From: Opitutia bacterium UBA7876
GTDB taxonomy: Bacteria > Verrucomicrobiota > Verrucomicrobiia > Opitutales > Seribacteraceae
Assembly (NCBI GenBank): GCA_002500665.1
Contig: DLRY01000036.1
Coordinates: forward strand, 1 to 28,606
Length of the DNA stretch: 28,606 nucleotides
Direction of reading: 5' to 3'
Below, in pieces: positions 1 through 5,313 of this stretch (within the stretch, counting starts at the first letter, position 1; the number at the start of each line of letters is the position of its first letter). The notes beneath the pieces are model-generated. The model did no database searches, was not told where the DNA came from, and was given only the letters and a program-made list of their open reading frames with translations. A program made the translations under genes and the position numbers.

Positions 1-765
1 GACAAAATCGAAACGTCATTCGAGGACGAAGTCGTCAATTTCGGTTGCATGGCAGGTATTGGACCCGCGATCATCCTGAATGCCTTAAAGCCTCTGCTTT
101 CAAAGGGAGACAAGGTTTTGTTTTCTTGGGAATACGGCCTTTACCGCTTCAAGCGAGGGCATCACGACATCACGTACTTGAACTTACTGTTTGGACCCCA
201 GCATGAGCTTTTTTCAAGTTATCCTCTCAGTGATCGTCTCTATCTTCAATTATCCATTCCATTTAGCCACTTTCGTGAGTCCATGGCCACTTACTTGAAT
301 CCCTACGTTCAACCATCGATTTACAGGTGTGGTTGGAATTTTGACTCAAGTGGAAACGTTCGATCAAACGTGGGTTTCGTTACTACCGAAAAGGAATTGC
401 TCAAACAACCTCTTGGTTCCTTATGTACGGAGTTGACAATTTCGAATGAAGTGGAAGAGATAATCTCCGATTTTCTCGAGTTTTGCCGGCAAAACGACAT
501 CGAGGTTCTCGCGACTTGGCCCAATGTTTTTGGGCATCCGGATAATTTCGACAATCCGACCGTAACTCGGAACATCGAATTGATAGCTGATTTTTGGCTG
601 GACTTGGGCGTTCCGGTGATGGGGGATGCGGAAGATTCAATGCTTGGGGCGGATTTATTCCATGATACCATGTATCATCTAAACGACATGGGAGTGGAGA
701 TTAGGACGGAAAGATTGGTCAAGGAATTGCGTCCCAAGTTTCCGGACAAAAAGCCAGTTCGCTAA
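1..765 (+). CDS. SGNH-hydrolase-like protein, 3' part (5' end outside window)
   Basis: The frame is open from the first base of the window, so the ATG at 49 is probably internal and about 254 C-terminal residues are present. Seen: the visible N-terminal stretch around NFGCMAGIGP, then LSKGDKVLFSWEY, and a C-terminal D-T-M-Y-H-L-N-D-M-G segment (codons around 660-690) followed by an RTERL stretch. The closing Asp...His pair resembles block V of SGNH/GDSL hydrolase-fold proteins, including those accompanying O-acyltransferases. The nucleophile block (GxSN type) would lie upstream of the window and cannot be checked. Family knowledge: such proteins are often membrane-anchored and act in exopolysaccharide acetylation; here that is only inference. 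The gene is convergent with the FKBP gene, with a 36-bp gap holding an inverted repeat. Alternative: a catalytically dead SGNH-fold protein. Confidence 0.6.
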   Translation, partial: DKIETSFEDEVVNFGCMAGIGPAIILNALKPLLSKGDKVLFSWEYGLYRFKRGHHDITYLNLLFGPQHELFSSYPLSDRLYLQLSIPFSHFRESMATYLNPYVQPSIYRCGWNFDSSGNVRSNVGFVTTEKELLKQPLGSLCTELTISNEVEEIISDFLEFCRQNDIEVLATWPNVFGHPDNFDNPTVTRNIELIADFWLDLGVPVMGDAEDSMLGADLFHDTMYHLNDMGVEIRTERLVKELRPKFPDKKPVR

Positions 766-793
766 ACCAATCCTGAAAATTGCCGTTGGTTTA
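763..793. terminator. candidate bidirectional terminator (8-bp inverted repeat)
   Basis: TAAACCAA at 763-770 is perfectly complementary to TTGGTTTA at 786-793, with a 15-nt loop, and is followed by TTTT on the plus strand. It begins in the stop codon of the SGNH-like gene and occupies the gap between two convergent genes. The stem is AT-rich and the loop long, so it is a weak candidate. Confidence 0.3.
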
Positions 794-801
794 TTTTGCT
801 C

Positions 802-1542
802 CTACTTGATCTCAAGCAACTCGCACTCGAAGATGAGGGTGTCTCCGGGCTTGATCTTTCCCCCGGGGCGGGGGTTTTCCCCGTAGCCGAGCTTGCTCGG
901 GATATAGATGCGGATCTTTCCCCCGACCTGCGTCTTGGTAAGCCCGCCCGAGAAACCCTTGATGACTCCATTCATTGGGAAGCTGGTCGGTTGACCACGA
1001 TCGACGGAGCTGTCGAAGACGGTCCCGTCGATAAGCGTGCCGTGATAGTGAAGGCGTACCGTGTCGTCCATCGTCGGACTGGCACCCGTTCCCTTCTTCA
1101 AGATTACGTAGTAGAAGCCCGAGGGATCCTTGAGGACACCCGCTTGTTGACTGATTTTGGCTAGGAAAGCCTCGCCTTTGGCCCTGTTGGTATCGGCCAG
1201 CTTGTCCTGGGCCTCCTGCTCCGCTTTGCGGGCCAACTGCATCTTCTCCCTCATGATGGCCTCGATCTTCGGTTCGAGAGCCTCCACGCCAGCTGGGATT
1301 TCTCCAAGTTTTACACCCTTTCTGATACCGGATATGATGAGCTCAATCTGCTCGTCGGTGAACTGCATCCTGCCGATGCTCGTGCGGTCGGCTAGGATCA
1401 GACCGATGGCCTCGTAAACCTCGGCATCGGGTACCTTCTTTTCGTGTTGGGCGAGGCACGAACCGGCCGGGTGCAGGCCCGCGGAGAGCATGATGCCGGC
1501 AAGCAGGTGCTTGGCGACGCGGGGAAATGGGGTATAGTTCAT
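802..1542 (-). CDS. exported FKBP-type peptidyl-prolyl cis-trans isomerase
   Basis: A 246-aa protein starting at an ATG (1542). Residues 1-31 form a signal-like segment ending in SCLAQH; the AGSC stretch is only a poor lipobox, so ordinary signal-peptidase cleavage is equally likely. Residues 35-145 are charged and helical, as in the FkpA/Mip N-terminal dimerisation region. Residues about 150-245 are the FKBP fold: VRLHYHGTLIDGTVFDSS, FPMNGVIKGFSGGL, IYIPSKLGYGE and a closing DTLIFECELLEI. These are the standard FKBP active-site and flap segments. Expected role: proline isomerisation and folding of exported proteins in the periplasm. It is transcribed divergently from the desaturase unit across a 173-bp gap. 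An in-frame ATG at 1488 would remove half of the signal segment, so 1542 is preferred. Confidence 0.9.
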   Translation of the reverse strand: MNYTPFPRVAKHLLAGIMLSAGLHPAGSCLAQHEKKVPDAEVYEAIGLILADRTSIGRMQFTDEQIELIISGIRKGVKLGEIPAGVEALEPKIEAIMREKMQLARKAEQEAQDKLADTNRAKGEAFLAKISQQAGVLKDPSGFYYVILKKGTGASPTMDDTVRLHYHGTLIDGTVFDSSVDRGQPTSFPMNGVIKGFSGGLTKTQVGGKIRIYIPSKLGYGENPRPGGKIKPGDTLIFECELLEIK

Positions 1543-1586
1543 ACCCAGACGCTCACGTGTTTTGCCCGATAGTCAACGCAAATGGG

Positions 1587-1602
1587 CCTTGACCCGTCAA
1601 GG
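1587..1602. promoter_or_regulatory. palindromic candidate operator
   Basis: CCTTGAC and GTCAAGG form perfect 7-bp arms around a 2-nt centre, CCTTGACCCGTCAAGG. The site lies in the gap between the divergent FKBP and desaturase genes, 45 bp from the FKBP start. The size and symmetry suit a dimeric regulator; no binding protein is identifiable from the window. Confidence 0.3.
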
Positions 1603-1652
1603 TTTCGGCTCTTTCCGTACGCAACACCGTAGTTCTTGAATTTGACGGTTGC

Positions 1653-1669
1653 CTTCATGCATCATGAAG
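1653..1669. promoter_or_regulatory. second palindrome in the same divergent gap
   Basis: CTTCATG and CATGAAG form perfect 7-bp arms with a 3-nt CAT centre, 47 bp upstream of the desaturase start codon. It is different in sequence from the palindrome at 1587-1602, so the two are not copies of one operator. It could also fold as a small RNA stem in the leader. Confidence 0.3.
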
Positions 1670-1683
1670 CGCAAATTAAGAGG

Positions 1684-1715
1684 AAGGCATAATATTAGAG
1701 GTAAAATATTGCCTT
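1684..1715 (+). promoter_or_regulatory. leader hairpin with Shine-Dalgarno in the loop, directly before the ATG
   Basis: AAGGCA(TA)ATATT at 1684-1696 pairs with AATATTGCCTT at 1705-1715, giving 11 base pairs with a 2-nt bulge. The 8-nt loop AGAGGTAA contains AGAGG (1697-1701). The next base is the A of the start codon at 1716. As linear sequence, that AGAGG is 14 nt from the ATG, which is too far. A second purine-rich run, AAGAGGAAGG at 1678-1687, is 28 nt away and would be brought close to the ATG by the folded stem. Translational control by folding is an inference. Confidence 0.4.
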
Positions 1716-2453
1716 ATGCTATTGTACCCAACCATTACCATAGGGGTCTTCCTCATCATTCTCGAGAGGATCGTTCCAGACCAGAAGCTTCCCAGCATAA
1801 GGGGTTGGTGGCCGAGGGTCGTGCTGATCAACCTGATCCAGTTGGGAATCATCGTCTTGGCCGCCGAGACGTGGGATCCGTGGCTGAAGAACTTCAAACT
1901 GTTTCAGTTTCCGGAATGTCCTGCCTTCGTCGGCGGATTCGTCAGTTACATCCTCGTGACATTCGTCTTTTACTGGTGGCATAGGTGGAGGCATGAAGTA
2001 AATGGTTTTTGGCTGCTCTTTCACCAGGTGCACCACAGCCCGAACAGGATCGAGACCATCACGTCCTTCTACAAGCATCCGCTTGAGATCATTGTGAATT
2101 CCATATTAATCGGGGGGATCAATTATTTCGCCCTCGGCCTTACGGTCGAGGCCGGTGCCTGGTGCATCTTCTATGCCTCACTCGGGGAATACTTCTACCA
2201 TATGAACGTCAGGACCCCGCGCTGGATTGGGTATTTCTTCCAGCGCCCCGAGATGCATCGCATTCATCATCAGCGCAACAAGCACTACAAGAACTTCTCC
2301 GACATCCCTTTCTGGGACATGCTCTTCGGGACCTTTGAGAACCCCCCTACCTACAAGGGGAAATGCGGTTTTCGAGAGGAACGCGAGGCCAAGCTCAAGG
2401 ATATGTTCCTTTTCCGCAACGTGAACGATCCCTTCCCTCCCAAGAAAAAATAA
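1716..2453 (+). CDS. fatty acid hydroxylase / sterol desaturase family membrane protein
   Basis: A 245-aa integral membrane protein with the histidine clusters of the fatty acid hydroxylase superfamily: HRWRH at residues 89-93, HQVHH at 103-107, H162, and HRIHH at 181-185 followed by H190. These bind the di-iron centre that uses O2 and electrons to hydroxylate or desaturate a lipid. Hydrophobic segments lie at about 1-20, 33-52, 70-88 and 125-160. Length is normal for bacterial members (about 240-300 aa). The substrate cannot be read from the sequence; candidates are hopanoids, sterols, carotenoids or fatty acyl chains. It is the first gene of a three-gene unit, 4 bp before the next. A stop codon at 1677-1679 blocks upstream extension and no ATG, GTG or TTG lies between it and 1716, so the ATG at 1716 is well supported. 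Confidence 0.88.
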   Translation: MLLYPTITIGVFLIILERIVPDQKLPSIRGWWPRVVLINLIQLGIIVLAAETWDPWLKNFKLFQFPECPAFVGGFVSYILVTFVFYWWHRWRHEVNGFWLLFHQVHHSPNRIETITSFYKHPLEIIVNSILIGGINYFALGLTVEAGAWCIFYASLGEYFYHMNVRTPRWIGYFFQRPEMHRIHHQRNKHYKNFSDIPFWDMLFGTFENPPTYKGKCGFREEREAKLKDMFLFRNVNDPFPPKKK

Positions 2454-2457
2454 CGAC

Positions 2458-2934
2458 ATGATCCACTATGCCAGAATTCTGCTTGTCTGCGTGGGGTTAC
2501 TCAAGATCATCGGCTTCTCGGCAGGATGGAAGTGGATGGAGGGCATAGGGAGCGTGCTCGTCGCCTCTCCGCTCCCCATCGTCTTCACTGAGCAGAAAGG
2601 GGTGGAAACCTTTGCCCATGAGTTTCATCTCGAGTACCGCGACCGGGATGGGAAGAAGATGGTGCTGCCGATCACGCCCGCCCTTTACGGCCAGTTCGAT
2701 GCGCCCTACAACTACCGCAACGTCATAGGGGCCGCTATTTCCTATGGTCCGGTCATGCCCGAGAAGTTATGGAAGCCCATCCTTCATTACTCCTTCGTGG
2801 AGCCTGGGGAGATTTCGTCCTCCATGGGCTTGCGGACTCCCTTGCGGTCTGCATCCGTCAAGCTAAGGACCAAGACCAAGGGCCGAGACGATTCCTGGGA
2901 ACTAATCATCGTGCCCGAGGATAAAGATGAATAG
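2458..2934 (+). CDS. uncharacterised 158-aa exported or membrane-anchored protein
   Basis: No family is recognised. Residues 1-40 contain two short hydrophobic stretches (about 4-22 and 30-42), consistent with an N-terminal anchor or an uncleaved signal. The remainder is soluble and beta-like, with recognisable blocks LEYRDRDGKKMVLPITPALY, FDAPYNYRNVIGAAISYGP and a charged C-terminus ending in EDKDE. It starts 4 bp after the desaturase stop and its last 8 bp overlap the start of the HTTM-DCC gene, so translation of the three is probably coupled. The position suggests it serves as a partner or subunit of the HTTM-DCC membrane protein, which is inference from coupling alone. There are no cysteines outside the N-terminal segment and no catalytic motif is visible. 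Confidence 0.75.
   Translation: MIHYARILLVCVGLLKIIGFSAGWKWMEGIGSVLVASPLPIVFTEQKGVETFAHEFHLEYRDRDGKKMVLPITPALYGQFDAPYNYRNVIGAAISYGPVMPEKLWKPILHYSFVEPGEISSSMGLRTPLRSASVKLRTKTKGRDDSWELIIVPEDKDE
2917..2921 (+). promoter_or_regulatory. ribosome binding site GAGGA for the HTTM-DCC gene
   Basis: GAGGA ends 5 nt before the ATG at 2927, inside the coding end of the 158-aa gene. It supports the start at 2927 and an 8-bp gene overlap with translational coupling. Confidence 0.6.
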
Positions 2935-4156
2935 GGAAGTCCAGGGCTATTCCAGTTGCCACTACACGGCTTTCAGGATCATCTTCGGTTCCTACCTGCT
3001 GCTTCACTTTCTTCACCTCGTCTCCTCGGCGCCGGATATCTGGAGCAACCAGGGCATTCTGGCCGATTCCTCCCTCAACTTCACCTATGGAATCTTTCCC
3101 AACGTGCTGGAGCTTTTCGATGCTCCGTTTCAGGTTCAATGCTTCATTGCCTTCAACGCCCTTTTGTCTCTAGGCATCCTTCTCGGCTTTTGGCGACGAA
3201 CCTGTTGCCTGCTCCTGTGGTACGGCTGGGCCTGTCTTTTCCACAGGAACAACCTGATCTCCAACCCCGGCATCCCCTTCGTGGGCTGGTTGCTCCTGGC
3301 CAATGCCCTCATTCCCATCGGGGAACCCCTCAGCCTGTCCAAGGCCAAGGAGTCGGCCGGCGCATGGCGTATGCCCGCCTCCCTTTTCTACGGTTCCTGG
3401 ATGATCGCGGCCTTGGCCTATACCGTGAGTGGGATCGACAAGTGCCAGTCTCCCAGTTGGATGGATGGAAGCGCCATCGCTCACCTTCTGGAAAATCCCC
3501 TTGCACGGGACTGGGCCCTAAGGGAATGGATGCTTTCCCTTTCGGCATCCGTCCTGTCTCTGCTTACCTGGTCGGTACTGGCCCTGGAAGTCGTCTTTGG
3601 GATTCTCTGCATCTGGGGGCGGACTCGGCCTTGGGCCTGGTTTCTCATCATGGCCATGCACCTCGGGATTCTCTCCATCGTCAGCTTTGCCGACCTTACC
3701 TTCGGGATGATGATGATCCACTTTTTCACCTTCGACCCGAGGTGGTTCGGGAAGTCCCCCAGGGAAGGGGTCGCAAAAGTGGTACTCTTCGACGGTGTAT
3801 GCGGGATGTGCGACCGATCGGTCGATTTCTTCATGAGCATCGATTCGAGGAATCTTTTGCTGTTTTCCCCGTTGCAGGGGGAGTTCGCGGCCAAGGAGGC
3901 GAAGGAGGAAAGCGCCGATCTCTCCACCATCGTCTTCTATGACGACGGCACCCTCCACAGACGCTCCGGCGCGGTCCTGCGTATACTTGGGCAAATGGGA
4001 GGAATGTGGAGCTCGGCCTACCTCCTTCTGGTCGTCCCCGCTCCCGTGCGGGACTGTGTCTACGGGTTGATTGCCCGTAACCGTTACAAGTTTTTCGGCA
4101 AGCGGGAGGCCTGTCGAATGCCGACCAAGGAAGAGCGGGAAAAGTTTCTCGACTAA
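2927..4156 (+). CDS. HTTM-type membrane protein fused to a DCC1 thiol-disulfide oxidoreductase domain
   Basis: A 409-aa two-part protein. Residues 1-280 form a polytopic membrane region (hydrophobic segments at about 16-32, 70-88, 92-104, 114-131, 152-167, 203-230 and 238-268) matching the HTTM architecture related to the membrane part of vitamin-K-dependent carboxylases. Features include HRNNLISNPG at 106-115 and the final TFDPRWFG. Residues 284-409 are a DCC1/DUF393 domain: VLFDGVCGMCDRSVDFF with C292 and C295, and the diagnostic NRYKFFGKREACRMP near the end. Family knowledge: DCC proteins have a thioredoxin-like fold with a CxxC-type redox motif. Function of the fusion is unknown; an electron-transfer or thiol-redox role at the membrane is inferred. 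The neighbouring desaturase needs electrons, so a functional link is possible but unproven. Translation is coupled to the upstream 158-aa gene. Confidence 0.85.
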   Translation: MNREVQGYSSCHYTAFRIIFGSYLLLHFLHLVSSAPDIWSNQGILADSSLNFTYGIFPNVLELFDAPFQVQCFIAFNALLSLGILLGFWRRTCCLLLWYGWACLFHRNNLISNPGIPFVGWLLLANALIPIGEPLSLSKAKESAGAWRMPASLFYGSWMIAALAYTVSGIDKCQSPSWMDGSAIAHLLENPLARDWALREWMLSLSASVLSLLTWSVLALEVVFGILCIWGRTRPWAWFLIMAMHLGILSIVSFADLTFGMMMIHFFTFDPRWFGKSPREGVAKVVLFDGVCGMCDRSVDFFMSIDSRNLLLFSPLQGEFAAKEAKEESADLSTIVFYDDGTLHRRSGAVLRILGQMGGMWSSAYLLLVVPAPVRDCVYGLIARNRYKFFGKREACRMPTKEEREKFLD

Positions 4157-4271
4157 AGAATAGGCTGTCTCGGGTCTGCCGAGGAAAGAGGCGAAAGCGC
4201 AATTCAGGGATGGACAAGCAAAGGGATTAGGGGAAGGATCGCCTTTCGCCATTCGACAACCCAATCCCTTC
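4157..4271 (+). other. 115-bp intergenic region with inverted repeats
   Basis: CTCGG (4169-4173) and CCGAG (4179-4183) form a 5-bp stem with a 5-nt loop but no T-run follows. GGCGAAAG (4190-4197) is the exact complement of CTTTCGCC (4243-4250) over a 45-nt loop. No close Shine-Dalgarno precedes the ThuA start at 4272; the purine run AGGGGAAGGA is more than 30 nt away. No convincing promoter is seen. Confidence 0.3.
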
Positions 4272-5288
4272 ATGAAGAAATATATCCTTTCCACCCTGTT
4301 CGCCCTGTCCTTCCTTGCCGCCTCCGCCAACCCCTTGGTCTATGAGGGCAAGTCGGGACCCGGCAAGGGCAAGCACGTCGTGTTCATCGCGAGCGACCAC
4401 GAGTACAGGGGCGAGGAGACTTGCCCGGCAATCGCTCGGATTCTCGCCCACCGCTTCGGCTTCAAGTGCACCGTTCTCTTCGGCCTGGACGAGGAAGGGC
4501 ACATCAAGCCCGGATCCTCGATCATTCCAGGCACCGAGGTGATCAAGGATGCGGACATGCTCTTTTTCTTCATCCGCTTTCTGGCTCCCGACGACAAGAC
4601 CATGCAGCCCATTATCGATTACCTCGACCGGGGAGGGCCGGTGGCCGGCCTGCGTACCACCACTCACGGCTTCAACGGCCTGAAAGGGAAGAACAGCAAG
4701 TACAATTTCAATTCGAGGAACCCGGATTACGACTGGGGCTTCGGCCGCCAGGTCATTGGGGAAACCTGGAGACCGAAGGAAGGGGCGGGGCACTATGGGA
4801 AAAATCACAAGTACAGCACGGGTATGTTCGTGGTTCCCGAGCACAAGGATCATCCCGTGATGCGGGGGGTCAAGGACATGCACGCCATGTGCGGAGCCTA
4901 CAGCGCCGTTCCCATCGAGGGATCCGTCATTCTGGGCAAGAATCAGGTTCTTGATTCCATGAAGCCAGACGGCAAGCCCTTGGCCGGCAAGCCCCCCAGT
5001 CCCTGCATTTGGGTGCGTGAGTACGATTCCAAGTCAGGCAAGAAGGGGCGAGTCTTCGCATCCACCCAAGGGGCTTCTCAGGATATCGTCAACGAAGGCT
5101 ACCGCCGTTGCATCATCAACGGCGTCTTTTGGTGCATGGGTATGGAATCCAAGATCAAGGGGGACATGAACGTCGACTTCGTGGGTTCCTACCAGCCTAC
5201 CAAGTTCAGCTTCGGGGGTGGCCGCAAGAAGGTCAAGCCCTCCGACTTGGTGGGTTTCGACAGTCCGTTGCTTCCGGAAAAGAAGTAG
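4272..5288 (+). CDS. secreted ThuA-like domain protein
   Basis: A 338-aa protein with a signal peptide (residues 1-19, cleavage near ASA-NP). The body matches the ThuA-like class-I glutamine amidotransferase-type fold: HVVFIASDHEYRGEETCPAI, a strand KDADMLFFFIRF, DYLDRGGPVAGLRTTTHGF, and HPVMRG before a C-terminal strand with RVFASTQGA. A nucleophilic elbow cysteine like that of true amidotransferases is not evident. Family knowledge: ThuA belongs to the rhizobial trehalose/3-keto-sugar utilisation system, and many PVC genomes carry exported homologues next to DUF1080 and dehydrogenase genes. A role in processing oxidised sugars outside the cytoplasm is therefore plausible here but is inference. 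It is a monocistronic plus-strand gene ending at a good hairpin terminator. Confidence 0.82.
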   Translation: MKKYILSTLFALSFLAASANPLVYEGKSGPGKGKHVVFIASDHEYRGEETCPAIARILAHRFGFKCTVLFGLDEEGHIKPGSSIIPGTEVIKDADMLFFFIRFLAPDDKTMQPIIDYLDRGGPVAGLRTTTHGFNGLKGKNSKYNFNSRNPDYDWGFGRQVIGETWRPKEGAGHYGKNHKYSTGMFVVPEHKDHPVMRGVKDMHAMCGAYSAVPIEGSVILGKNQVLDSMKPDGKPLAGKPPSPCIWVREYDSKSGKKGRVFASTQGASQDIVNEGYRRCIINGVFWCMGMESKIKGDMNVDFVGSYQPTKFSFGGGRKKVKPSDLVGFDSPLLPEKK

Positions 5289-5313
5289 GGGCGGTGCCCG
5301 CTCCTTACTTTTT
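5288..5313 (+). terminator. intrinsic terminator after the ThuA-like gene
   Basis: GGGGCGG (5288-5294) pairs with CCGCTCC (5298-5304) around a TGC loop: seven pairs, one of them G-U. The plus strand continues TTACTTTTT. It sits between convergent genes, and the mirrored A/T arrangement is weaker on the minus strand, so it mainly serves the plus-strand gene. Confidence 0.5.

Noticed and set aside
1649..1984. 111-codon plus-strand frame starting in the desaturase leader
   Set aside because: It reads out of frame through the desaturase histidine region and starts with a TTG. The residues are basic and unstructured, so it is a frame shadow.
3518..4330. 270-codon minus-strand open frame spanning the HTTM-DCC / ThuA boundary
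   Set aside because: It overlaps two well-supported plus-strand genes and encodes Pro/Gly/Asp-rich sequence without domain signatures.
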